A stretch of DNA of 64,000 nucleotides. Source: Mycobacterium sp. GA-1199. GTDB lineage: Bacteria > Actinomycetota > Actinomycetes > Mycobacteriales > Mycobacteriaceae. Made by a program: the position numbers and the translations under genes. Every line of letters begins with the position of its first letter. Position 1 is the first letter of the stretch. The DNA lies in contig NZ_LQIX01000045.1 of the NCBI RefSeq assembly GCF_001500045.1, positions 186,001 through 250,000 of the forward strand. Reading direction: 5' to 3'. This document shows positions 6,849-15,013 of this stretch, one piece after another. Below the pieces are notes generated by a model. The model saw nothing but the letters and a program-made list of their open reading frames with translations, did no database searches and had not been told where the DNA came from.

Positions 6849-8252
6849 GTGAAGAGCACCGTCGAGAAGTTGAGCCCCACCCGGGTGCGCATCAACGTGG
6901 AGGTGCCCTTCACCGAGCTCGAACCCGACTTCGACCGCGCGTTCGCGCAGTTGGCCAAGCAGGTCCGGCTCCCGGGATTTCGTCCCGGCAAGGCGCCGCG
7001 CAAGCTGCTCGAGGCCCGCGTCGGCCGCGAAGCGATGCTCGACCAGGTCGTCAGCGAGGCCCTTCCCAACCGCTACAGCGAGGCGGTCACCACCTCCGAG
7101 GTACAGCCGCTGGGCCAGCCCGAGATCGAGATCACCAACAAGGAATACGGCCAGGACCTAACCTTCACCGCCGAGGTCGACATCCGCCCAGAGATCGAGC
7201 TTCCCGACCTGTCGGAGTTGACGCTGACCGTCGACGCGATCGAGGTGACCGACGAAGAGGTCGACGCCGAACTGCAGTCGCTGCGCGCCCGCTTCGGCAC
7301 GCTCACCGGCGTGGAGCGCGGCGCCGAGAACGGCGACTTCGTCTCCATCGACCTGTCGGCCACCGTGGACGGCCAAGAGCTGTCTGAGGCCGCCACCGAG
7401 GGGCTGTCGCACGAGGTCGGTTCTGGTCAGCTGATCGACGGTCTCGACGAGGCGATCGTCGGCCTCAAGGAGGGGGAGACCCGCGTCTTCACCACCACGC
7501 TGGCCGCCGGTGAGCACGCCGGCAAGGAGGCGCAGGTGACCGTCACCGTCAAGTCGGTCAAGGAGCGCGAGCTGCCCGAGCCTGACGACGAATTCGCCCA
7601 GCTGGCAAGCGAATTCGACACCATCGACGAGCTCAAGGAGTCGCTCGTCGAGCAGGTGCGCCGGGTCAAGCGGGTGCAGCAGGCCGAGAAGATCCGCGAC
7701 AAGGTGCTCGAGACGCTGCTCGAGCAGGTCGAGGTGCCGCTACCGGAGAAGGTGGTGCAGGCCCAGGTCGACGACGCGTTGCACAACGCCATCCACGGGC
7801 TGGACCACGACGAGGTGCGTCTGGCCGAGGCGCTCGAAGCCCAGGGCAGCAGCCGCGAGCAGTTCGACGCCGACAACCGCACCAACGCGGAGAAGGCGGT
7901 CAAGACGCAACTGCTGGTGGATGCGATCGCCGACAAGCTCGACGTCCAGGTCGGCCAGAACGACATCAGCGAGCGCCTGATGTTGATGTCTCAGCAGTAC
8001 GGCCTGCAGCCTCAGCAGCTGATCCAGTCGCTGCAGCAGAACAACCAGCTGCCCGCCCTGTTCGCCGACGTGCGTCGCGGGCTGGCGCTGGCCGCCGTCG
8101 TCGAGACCGCCACCGTCACCGACTCCGACGGCAACGTGATCGACACCACCGAGTTCTTCGGCCGCGCCGACGCGCAGACCGAGGAAGCTGCCGATGAGGC
8201 GTCGGAGGCCGCCGAGCCCGAAGCGGACGAGGAGTCGGCCGACACGAAGTGA
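6849..8252 (+). CDS. tig: Trigger factor, ribosome-associated chaperone and prolyl isomerase
   Basis: The 467-residue product starts at GTG 6849 (MKSTVEKLSPTRV), the usual mycobacterial start; GAGG lies eight bases before it. The order is ribosome-binding domain with the LPGFRPGKAPRK signature (about residues 38-49), FKBP-type PPIase domain (about 155-240), helical C-terminal chaperone domain, and an acidic tail rich in Glu, Ala and Asp. It binds nascent chains at the ribosome exit tunnel in the cytoplasm. It lies directly upstream of clpP1P2, linking folding with proteolysis as in many bacteria. Confidence 0.97.
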   Translation: MKSTVEKLSPTRVRINVEVPFTELEPDFDRAFAQLAKQVRLPGFRPGKAPRKLLEARVGREAMLDQVVSEALPNRYSEAVTTSEVQPLGQPEIEITNKEYGQDLTFTAEVDIRPEIELPDLSELTLTVDAIEVTDEEVDAELQSLRARFGTLTGVERGAENGDFVSIDLSATVDGQELSEAATEGLSHEVGSGQLIDGLDEAIVGLKEGETRVFTTTLAAGEHAGKEAQVTVTVKSVKERELPEPDDEFAQLASEFDTIDELKESLVEQVRRVKRVQQAEKIRDKVLETLLEQVEVPLPEKVVQAQVDDALHNAIHGLDHDEVRLAEALEAQGSSREQFDADNRTNAEKAVKTQLLVDAIADKLDVQVGQNDISERLMLMSQQYGLQPQQLIQSLQQNNQLPALFADVRRGLALAAVVETATVTDSDGNVIDTTEFFGRADAQTEEAADEASEAAEPEADEESADTK

Positions 8253-8350
8253 CGCTGTGAGCGAACGCAGCCCGTCTAGGGACTGCACGCTCGCGCGGGT
8301 TGGTTAGTGTCGGTGAGTATCAAGCTCTTGAAGAAAGCAGGTATCCAGTC

Positions 8351-8962
8351 GTGACCCACATGCGTGGCGCCTCGCACGGCCTCAACCTTGTCGACTCGGT
8401 CTACGAGCGCTTGCTGGCGGAGCGGATCATCTTCCTGGGCTCACAGGTCGATGACGACATCGCCAACAAGCTCTGCGCGCAGATTCTGCTGCTGTCCGCC
8501 GAGGATCCCACCAAAGACATCCACCTCTACATCAACTCGCCCGGCGGCTCCATCAGCGCCGGCATGGCGGTCTACGACACCATGGTGCTGGCCCCGTGCG
8601 ACGTCGCCACCTACGCCATGGGTATGGCCGCCTCGATGGGCGAGTTCCTGCTCGCGGCGGGCACGAAGGGTAAGCGCTACGCCCTGCCCCACGCCCGGAT
8701 CCTGATGCACCAGCCGCTCGGCGGTATCACCGGCGGCGCGGCCGACATCGCCATCCAGGCCGAGCAGTTCGCGGTGATCAAGAAGGAGATGTTCCGGTTG
8801 AACGCCGAGTTCACCGGGCAGCCGATCGAGCGGATCGAAGCGGACTCCGACCGCGACCGCTGGTTCACCGCGCAGGAGGCCCTGGAGTACGGCTTCGTCG
8901 ACCACATCATCACCAGCGCGAGCGTCAACGGCTCAGGACCAGGAGCAGGACTAGACAAATGA
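8351..8962 (+). CDS. clpP1: ATP-dependent Clp protease proteolytic subunit 1
   Basis: The start is set at GTG 8351 (MTHMRGASHGLNL) from the length of mycobacterial ClpP1 and an upstream AAGAAAGCAGG stretch. The 203-residue serine protease has the triad Ser95 (MAASMGEF), His120 (ILMHQPLGG) and Asp169 (DSDRDRW). It forms a hetero-tetradecamer with ClpP2, fed by ClpX or ClpC1, and is essential in mycobacteria. The stop overlaps the clpP2 start by four bases (ATGA). The 98-bp gap behind tig would hold any ClgR-dependent promoter; no convincing box was found by eye. Confidence 0.97.
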   Translation: MTHMRGASHGLNLVDSVYERLLAERIIFLGSQVDDDIANKLCAQILLLSAEDPTKDIHLYINSPGGSISAGMAVYDTMVLAPCDVATYAMGMAASMGEFLLAAGTKGKRYALPHARILMHQPLGGITGGAADIAIQAEQFAVIKKEMFRLNAEFTGQPIERIEADSDRDRWFTAQEALEYGFVDHIITSASVNGSGPGAGLDK

Positions 8963-9606
8963 CCGATCAAACCGACGCCCGTCTGCAACCCCAGGCCCGC
9001 TACATCCTGCCGTCGTTCATCGAGCACTCCAGCTTCGGCGTCAAGGAGTCGAACCCGTACAACAAGCTCTTCGAGGAACGCATCATCTTCCTCGGCGTGC
9101 AGGTCGACGACGCATCGGCGAACGACATCATGGCCCAGTTGCTGGTGCTGGAGTCGCTCGACCCCGACCGCGACATCACGATGTACATCAACTCGCCGGG
9201 CGGTTCGTTCACCTCGCTGATGGCGATCTACGACACCATGCAGTACGTGCGCGCCGACATTCAGACGGTGTGTCTGGGCCAGGCCGCCTCGGCCGCTGCG
9301 GTGTTGCTGGCCGCGGGTACCCCCGGTAAGCGGATGGCGCTGCCCAACGCGCGCGTGCTGATTCACCAGCCCGCGCTGGCCGGCGTCATCCAGGGCCAGT
9401 TCTCCGATCTGGAAATCCAGGCCAAGGAGATCGAGCGGATGCGCACGCTGATGGAGGTGACGTTGGCCAACCACACCGGCAAGACCCCCGAGCAGATCCG
9501 CAAGGACACCGACCGCGACAAGATCCTGACCGCCGAAGAGGCCAAGGAATACGGCGTCATCGACACCGTCCTGGAGTACCGCAAGCTGTCCGCCCAGACC
9601 GCCTGA
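8959..9606 (+). CDS. clpP2: ATP-dependent Clp protease proteolytic subunit 2
   Basis: The 215-residue partner of ClpP1 starts at ATG 8959 inside the clpP1 stop. Catalytic Ser111 (GQAASAAAVL) and His136 (LIHQPA) are in place, with the Asp in the TDRDKILTAEEA region. ClpP2 supplies the ring that docks the AAA+ unfoldases. The ATGA overlap indicates translational coupling, which would help keep the two rings equimolar. Confidence 0.97.
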   Translation: MTDQTDARLQPQARYILPSFIEHSSFGVKESNPYNKLFEERIIFLGVQVDDASANDIMAQLLVLESLDPDRDITMYINSPGGSFTSLMAIYDTMQYVRADIQTVCLGQAASAAAVLLAAGTPGKRMALPNARVLIHQPALAGVIQGQFSDLEIQAKEIERMRTLMEVTLANHTGKTPEQIRKDTDRDKILTAEEAKEYGVIDTVLEYRKLSAQTA

Positions 9607-9699
9607 TTCGCTTCCCAGCTGCGCGAAACCCGGTTCTCGTGTGCCGTGTGCGTGTCACGCTGTTCGTCTGCACCGCCGGACGGCCAGGGGAGGATTGCG

Positions 9700-10038
9700 A
9701 TGATGGTCGGGATGCGAGCGGGTTTCGCGATGACCGCATCGGCGGCGGCGGCCGTGGTGTGCGGTCTGGCTCAGATCGCGTCACCGGCGGTGAGCCGGGC
9801 TCAGGAACCGGACTGTCCTGCCGGGACGTATTGGGACATGTACACCGATCAGTGCGTCCCCAATGACGTGAACGTCTATCTCAACCCTGCTCCTGTCGTC
9901 GGGCCCGCGGGCCCTGTCGGTGTCGGAGGAGTGGTGGGCCCCGTTGGTCCCGGTCCCGTCGGGCCGGGTCCGGTCGGGCCGGGTCCGGTCGGGCCGGGTC
10001 CGGTCGGGCCGGGTCCCGCCGGCCCCGGGCGCCGATAG
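9700..10038 (+). CDS. Secreted proline/glycine-rich collagen-like small protein
   Basis: ATG 9700 follows AGGGGAGG by six bases. The 112-residue product has a signal peptide (charged start, then AGFAMTASAAAAVVCG, cleavage near SRA/QE). A short segment with two cysteines follows (EPDCPAGTYWDMYTDQCVP), then a low-complexity tail of Gly-Pro-Val/Ala triplets from about residue 62. The cysteine pair probably forms a disulfide outside the cytoplasm. It lies between clpP2 and clpX but is unrelated to them in sequence. Similar Gly/Pro-tailed secreted proteins occur across mycobacteria; no function is assigned. Confidence 0.8.
   Translation: MMVGMRAGFAMTASAAAAVVCGLAQIASPAVSRAQEPDCPAGTYWDMYTDQCVPNDVNVYLNPAPVVGPAGPVGVGGVVGPVGPGPVGPGPVGPGPVGPGPVGPGPAGPGRR
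9942..10018 (+). repeat. 15-bp tandem repeat coding Gly-Pro-Val units
   Basis: The unit GTCGGGCCGGGTCCG repeats about four times without interruption, with degenerate copies before and after. It codes for the repeated VGPGP of the secreted protein. Such an array can change length by slippage, in whole five-residue steps. Confidence 0.8.
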
Positions 10039-10327
10039 CGTCACACCGATCGGCGGCGTGCACCGCGCCGATTAACGGGTACTTTGGGTGCCGACGCCCT
10101 CTCGGTCCGGTCACGGCGACGACACGCCAATGACACGGCGGCGCGTTCGCTGGGGTCCGAGGGTAATCAGACGATATGTTGGCGCGAACACAGATGAATA
10201 CCACTGGCGCGATTCGGCTTTATCGGTCGCCTCGCGCGGGAACAAACGGGTAGCGTCGGGTTCACCACCCGAGGCAACCACAGAAAAGAAGCTTCACCGG
10301 CTGCGAGGAAAGTAGGGCCCCACCACC

Positions 10328-11608
10328 ATGGCGCGCATCGGAGACGGCGGTGACCTGCTGAAGTGTTCGTTCTGCGGCAAGAGTCAAAAGCAGGTCAAGA
10401 AGCTCATTGCGGGTCCGGGCGTCTATATCTGCGACGAGTGCATCGATCTCTGCAACGAGATCATCGAAGAGGAGCTCGCCGACGCCGACGACGTGAAGCT
10501 CGACGAGTTGCCCAAGCCCGCGGAGATCCGCGATTTCCTCGAGGGTTACGTCATCGGACAGGACACCGCCAAGCGCACGCTCGCGGTCGCCGTCTACAAC
10601 CATTACAAGCGCATCCAGGCGGGGGAGAAGACCCGGGATTCGCGCTCCGAGCCCGTCGAACTGGCCAAGTCCAACATCTTGATGCTCGGCCCGACCGGCT
10701 GCGGTAAGACCTACCTGGCGCAGACGCTGGCCAAGATGCTCAACGTGCCGTTCGCGATCGCCGACGCCACCGCGCTGACCGAAGCCGGATACGTGGGCGA
10801 GGACGTCGAGAACATTCTGCTCAAGCTGATCCAGGCCGCCGACTACGACGTCAAGCGCGCCGAGACCGGCATCATCTACATCGACGAGGTCGACAAGATC
10901 GCCCGCAAGAGCGAGAACCCGTCGATCACCCGCGACGTCTCCGGCGAGGGCGTCCAGCAGGCGCTGCTGAAGATTCTGGAGGGAACGCAGGCCTCGGTGC
11001 CTCCGCAGGGCGGCCGCAAGCATCCCCACCAGGAGTTCATCCAGATCGACACCACCAACGTGTTGTTCATCGTGGCGGGGGCGTTCGCGGGTCTGGAGAA
11101 GATCGTCTCCGACCGTGTCGGCAAGCGCGGCCTGGGATTCGGGGCCGAGGTGCACTCGAAGGCCGACATCGACACCGCCGATCACTTCGCCGAGGTCATG
11201 CCCGAGGATCTGATCAAGTTCGGGCTGATTCCGGAGTTCATCGGCCGGCTGCCGGTCGTGGCGTCGGTGACGAACCTGGACAAGGACTCTCTTGTGCAGA
11301 TTCTGTCCAAGCCCAAGAACGCGTTGGTGAAGCAGTACACGCGCCTGTTCGAGATGGACGGCGTCGAACTCGAATTCACCGACGAGGCGCTGGAGGCGAT
11401 CGCCGATCAGGCCATCCATCGGGGCACCGGAGCCCGCGGTCTGCGCGCCATCATGGAAGAAGTGCTGCTGCCGGTGATGTATGACATCCCCAGCCGCGAC
11501 GACGTCGCCAAGGTGGTCGTCACCAAGGAGACGGTGCAGGACAACGTGCTGCCGACCATCGTGCCGCGCAAGCCGTCACGTCCCGAGCGTCGCGACAAGT
11601 CCGCCTGA
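10328..11608 (+). CDS. clpX: ClpX, AAA+ unfoldase subunit of the Clp protease
   Basis: The 426-residue protein has an N-terminal zinc-binding domain (CSFCGKSQ...CDECIDLC, about residues 13-40), Walker A GPTGCGKT (about 120-127), the GYVGED pore loop, Walker B IIYIDEVDK and sensor motifs of the AAA+ module. The C-terminal domain includes RGTGARGLRAIMEE. It recognises and unfolds substrates for ClpP1P2. It is separated from clpP2 by the collagen-like gene and a 289-bp intergenic region, so it has its own promoter. Start ATG 10328 gives the usual length. Confidence 0.98.
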   Translation: MARIGDGGDLLKCSFCGKSQKQVKKLIAGPGVYICDECIDLCNEIIEEELADADDVKLDELPKPAEIRDFLEGYVIGQDTAKRTLAVAVYNHYKRIQAGEKTRDSRSEPVELAKSNILMLGPTGCGKTYLAQTLAKMLNVPFAIADATALTEAGYVGEDVENILLKLIQAADYDVKRAETGIIYIDEVDKIARKSENPSITRDVSGEGVQQALLKILEGTQASVPPQGGRKHPHQEFIQIDTTNVLFIVAGAFAGLEKIVSDRVGKRGLGFGAEVHSKADIDTADHFAEVMPEDLIKFGLIPEFIGRLPVVASVTNLDKDSLVQILSKPKNALVKQYTRLFEMDGVELEFTDEALEAIADQAIHRGTGARGLRAIMEEVLLPVMYDIPSRDDVAKVVVTKETVQDNVLPTIVPRKPSRPERRDKSA

Positions 11609-11654
11609 CGACGATCAAGCGGCGCCTGACCACGATCAAGCGGTGATAGCCGCG

Positions 11655-12491
11655 TCAGTGCACGACACGGTCGGGACGGGTGTAGACGTTCATCGACCGC
11701 CCGCGTAGGAAGGCCACCAGCGTCAACCCGGACTGGCTGGCCAAGTCGACGGCCAGCGACGACGGCGCCGACACCGCCGCGAGCACCGGAATCCCGGCCA
11801 TCACGGCCTTCTGCGTCAGCTCGAACGACGCGCGTCCGCTGACCAGCAGGACGGCCCCCGTCAGCGGAATGCGGTCCTGCTCGACCGCCCACCCGATGAC
11901 CTTGTCCACGGCGTTGTGCCTGCCGACGTCTTCGCGCACGGCGAGCGTCGTGCCGTCAGAGTCGAACAGCGCGGCCCCGTGTAGGCCGCCGGTGCTGGCG
12001 AACACCTTCTGGGCTTTGCGCAGCCGCGCCGGCAACTGCGAGAGGGTCTGAGCGGTGATGGTGGTCGGATCGTCCCCGGGGCCGTGGCGGCTGCTCAACT
12101 GCACTGCCTCCAGCGATGCCTTCCCACAGACCCCGCACGAAGATGTCGTGTAGAAGTTGCGCGTGACATCGACATCGGGAGGCGCGACGTGCGGGGCCAG
12201 CGTCACGTCGAGCACGTTGTAGGTGTTTTGGGAAAAGCCCGCGTCGTCGACGTCCGTGCCCTTGCAGTATCGCGCCGTGAGCACGTCGTCGCGTCCGGCG
12301 ATGACACCCTCGGTCAGTAGAAAACCCTGCGCGAGTTCGACATCGGAGCCCGGAGTGCGCATCGTCACCGTGAGGGGCGCGCCGTTCACGCGGATCTCCA
12401 TCGGCTCCTCGACGACCAGGGTCTCCGGCCGCGCCACCGCGGACTCCATGGTCACATGCTTTGCCCGCCGCCTGGCTGTGACCCGACCCAT
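11655..12491 (-). CDS. fdhD: FdhD, formate dehydrogenase accessory sulfurtransferase
   Basis: The 278-residue protein has the FdhD active-site loop TSSCGVCGKASLE (about residues 118-130), the GLHGAALFD segment and the VREDVGRHNAVDKVIG motif. FdhD carries sulfur from a cysteine desulfurase to the molybdenum cofactor of formate dehydrogenases. The gene converges with clpX. The start ATG 12491 lies six bases behind a TAGGGT -10 box, so it is probably leaderless. A molybdopterin oxidoreductase at 37.6-39.9 kb is a possible, unproven client. Confidence 0.95.
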   Translation of the reverse strand: MGRVTARRRAKHVTMESAVARPETLVVEEPMEIRVNGAPLTVTMRTPGSDVELAQGFLLTEGVIAGRDDVLTARYCKGTDVDDAGFSQNTYNVLDVTLAPHVAPPDVDVTRNFYTTSSCGVCGKASLEAVQLSSRHGPGDDPTTITAQTLSQLPARLRKAQKVFASTGGLHGAALFDSDGTTLAVREDVGRHNAVDKVIGWAVEQDRIPLTGAVLLVSGRASFELTQKAVMAGIPVLAAVSAPSSLAVDLASQSGLTLVAFLRGRSMNVYTRPDRVVH

Positions 12492-12497
12492 GACTCC

Positions 12498-12503
12498 ACC
12501 CTA
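12498..12503 (-). promoter_or_regulatory. -10 box of fdhD, leaderless
   Basis: TAGGGT on the minus strand ends six bases before the fdhD ATG, which puts the expected transcription start at or next to the start codon. Confidence 0.5.
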
Positions 12504-12596
12504 GGGCGAATCGACGTCGATAACGTTTGGGTGCTGTTCATGTCGAGGCCAGCGCGCGAGGCGGCGTCATCACCATCCGGACGGCACAATGGATGC

Positions 12597-12740
12597 GTGC
12601 ACAACGAACTCGAACCGAACCGCCGCATGCCGGTCTGGCGTGATCCGCTGTCGGCTGGCTTCCGCGCGCACCGCCACCTGCTGTTACTGCGCCTGCGCTG
12701 GCACGAACGGCGCGGCGAATCTGCCTCCACCCGGCACTGA
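12597..12740 (+). CDS. Possible 47-residue basic protein
   Basis: A GTG-initiated frame at 12597 encodes 47 residues rich in Arg, His and Leu (MPVWRDPLSAGFRAHRHLLL in the middle). It is the only protein-like frame in the 566 bp between fdhD and korA. No ribosome site is obvious, and the arginine richness could be a shadow of GC-rich DNA. The rest of this gap (12741-13057) holds the korA promoter region and a palindrome at 12981. Confidence 0.3.
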   Translation: MHNELEPNRRMPVWRDPLSAGFRAHRHLLLLRLRWHERRGESASTRH

Positions 12741-12980
12741 CAACGGGACGACCAGCACCGACGACGGTGCTAGCTACCGGCTACTGGACGGTAACCATTT
12801 CCTTAGAATTTTTGTCTCGTAGACGTGACGAACAACACAGTTATGTCTCACGGCAGGGATCCGCACATCGGCTGAGCTGTGCGTTCGACCCCTCCGATGC
12901 GGCACGCCGCAGGCGAGTCCGGTGAAGGGCCGCCTAAGAAAAGTGCAATAATCGGTACTGGTAGTGACATCAAAAATCTT

Positions 12981-12994
12981 GGTGGACGTCCACC
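12981..12994. promoter_or_regulatory. Perfect 14-bp palindrome upstream of korA
   Basis: GGTGGACGTCCACC is its own reverse complement and lies 63 bases before the korA start. A dyad of this size in a promoter region is a likely site for a dimeric regulator. Confidence 0.5.
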
Positions 12995-13057
12995 GACGGC
13001 GCGTCGACTCGACTGTGACTCGGAGGACATCCCCACGCAGCGTGGAAGGCAGGCCTC

Positions 13058-15013
13058 GTGGCAGCGAACGACAACGCGGTCAGTCCGGGGAGTGCGAGTC
13101 CTCGACAGAAGCTCGAGAAGGTCGTCATTCGCTTCGCCGGCGACTCCGGCGACGGTATGCAGCTCACCGGTGACCGGTTCACCTCCGAAGCCGCCTTGTT
13201 CGGCAACGACCTTGCCACGCAACCGAATTACCCCGCCGAGATCCGTGCGCCGCAGGGCACGCTGCCCGGTGTGTCGTCGTTCCAGATCCAGATCGCCGAC
13301 TACGACATCCTCACCGCGGGCGACCGCCCCGATGTGCTGGTCGCGATGAACCCGGCGGCGCTGAAGGCCAACGTCTCCGACCTGCCCCGCGGCGGGCTGA
13401 TCATCGCCAACTCCGACGAGTTCACCAAGCGCAACCTCGCCAAGGTCGGCTACGAAGCCAACCCGCTGGAGACCGAAGAGCTGTCCGACTACGTCGTGCA
13501 GGCCGTGCCGATGACGACCCTGACGCTCGGCGCGGTCGAGCCCATCGGCGCCTCCAAGAAGGACGGCCAGCGCGCGAAGAACATGTTCGCGCTCGGACTG
13601 CTGTCGTGGATGTATGGCCGCGAACTCAAGCACAGCGAGGCGTTCATCCGCGAGAAGTTCGCGCGCAAGCCCGACGTCGCCGAGGCCAACGTGCTCGCAC
13701 TCAAGGCCGGCTGGAACTACGGCGAGACCACCGAGGCCTTCGCCAGCACCTACGAGGTCGCGCCCGCCAAGCTCAAAACCGGTGAGTACCGCCAGATTTC
13801 CGGTAACACCGCACTGGCCTACGGAATCGTCACCGCCGGTCAACTCGCCGACCTGCAGGTCGTGCTCGGCACCTACCCGATCACCCCGGCGTCGGACATC
13901 CTGCACGAGTTGTCCAAGCACAAGAACTTCAACGTGCTGACCTTCCAGGCCGAAGACGAGATCGCCGGCATCGGCGCGGCCATCGGCGCGTCCTATGGCG
14001 GCGCCCTCGGTGTCACCAGCACCTCGGGCCCGGGCATCTCGCTGAAGTCCGAGGCCATCGGTCTGGCGGTGATGACCGAACTGCCGCTGATCATCATCGA
14101 CGTGCAGCGCGGTGGGCCGTCCACCGGTCTGCCGACCAAGACCGAGCAGGCGGACCTGCTGCAGGTGATGTATGGCCGCAACGGCGAGTCGCCGGTCGCG
14201 GTGATCGCACCCCGATCGCCGTCGGACTGCTTCGACGTCGCCGTGGAGGCCGCCCGCATCGCGGTCAACTACCACACGCCGGTGGTCATCCTCTCCGACG
14301 GCGCGATCGCCAACGGCTCTGAGCCATGGCGCATTCCGGACGTCAGCAGCTACCCGGCCATCGAGCACACGTTCGCCAAGTCCGGCGAGCCGTTCCAGCC
14401 GTATGCCCGGGATCCCGAGACCCTTGCCCGCCAGTTCGCGATTCCGGGTACGCCCGGCCTCGAGCACCGGATCGGCGGACTGGAAGCGGCCAACGGCTCC
14501 GGGAACATCTCCTATGAGCCCAAGAACCACGATCTGATGGTCCGGCTGCGGCAGGCAAAGGTCGACGGCATCGCCGTGCCCGATCTCGAGGTCGACGACC
14601 CGACCGGTGATGCGGATCTGCTGATGCTCGGTTGGGGTTCGAGCTTCGGGCCGATCGGTGAGGCGTGCCGGCGGGCGCGTCGCAAGGGCATCAAGGTCGC
14701 CCAGGCGCACCTGCGCAACCTCAACCCGTTCCCGGCCAACCTCGGTGAGGTGCTGCGGCGGTATCCGACGGTCGTGTGCCCGGAGATGAACCTCGGCCAA
14801 CTCGCTCTGCTGCTGCGGGGCAAGTACCTGGTCGACGTCCAGTCGGTCACCAAGGTGGAAGGTATGGCCTTCCTGGCCGACGAGGTCGAGGGCATCATTG
14901 ATGCGGCACTGGACGGAACGTTGGGCGAGACGGAAAGTGACAAAGTGAAGTTCGCACGACTGGCGGCGGCCACCGTCGAAGTCGGCGTGAGCGGTGTGGG
15001 AGCGAACGTATGA
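13058..15013 (+). CDS. korA: 2-oxoglutarate:ferredoxin oxidoreductase, alpha subunit
   Basis: GTG 13058 follows GGAAGGCAGG. The 651-residue protein fuses the gamma-type domain (FAGDSGDGMQLTG, about residues 23-200) to the pyrimidine-binding alpha domain (YPITPASDILHELSKH, about 270 onward) and a C-terminal transketolase-like domain (LMLGWGSSFGPI). With KorB it makes the CoA- and ferredoxin-dependent enzyme that turns 2-oxoglutarate into succinyl-CoA, an alternative TCA-cycle route in mycobacteria. The ATGA overlap with korB shows coupling. Confidence 0.96.
   Translation: MAANDNAVSPGSASPRQKLEKVVIRFAGDSGDGMQLTGDRFTSEAALFGNDLATQPNYPAEIRAPQGTLPGVSSFQIQIADYDILTAGDRPDVLVAMNPAALKANVSDLPRGGLIIANSDEFTKRNLAKVGYEANPLETEELSDYVVQAVPMTTLTLGAVEPIGASKKDGQRAKNMFALGLLSWMYGRELKHSEAFIREKFARKPDVAEANVLALKAGWNYGETTEAFASTYEVAPAKLKTGEYRQISGNTALAYGIVTAGQLADLQVVLGTYPITPASDILHELSKHKNFNVLTFQAEDEIAGIGAAIGASYGGALGVTSTSGPGISLKSEAIGLAVMTELPLIIIDVQRGGPSTGLPTKTEQADLLQVMYGRNGESPVAVIAPRSPSDCFDVAVEAARIAVNYHTPVVILSDGAIANGSEPWRIPDVSSYPAIEHTFAKSGEPFQPYARDPETLARQFAIPGTPGLEHRIGGLEAANGSGNISYEPKNHDLMVRLRQAKVDGIAVPDLEVDDPTGDADLLMLGWGSSFGPIGEACRRARRKGIKVAQAHLRNLNPFPANLGEVLRRYPTVVCPEMNLGQLALLLRGKYLVDVQSVTKVEGMAFLADEVEGIIDAALDGTLGETESDKVKFARLAAATVEVGVSGVGANV

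Noticed and set aside
8253..8350. ClgR operator upstream of clpP1
   Set aside because: CGC/GCG pairs occur (CACGCTCGCGCG), but in this GC-rich context none has clear symmetry and spacing for the known motif.
10239..10262. ECF sigma-type promoter (GGAAC, then GTT) upstream of clpX
   Set aside because: The spacing is 16 bases, shorter than the 17 to 19 expected for mycobacterial SigE or SigH promoters, and GTT is too frequent to be evidence alone.
12848..14800. 650-codon open frame on the minus strand opposite korA
   Set aside because: It is an antisense shadow typical of high-GC coding DNA. The korA frame has all expected motifs, while this one is a low-complexity Arg/Gly/Val sequence without domains.
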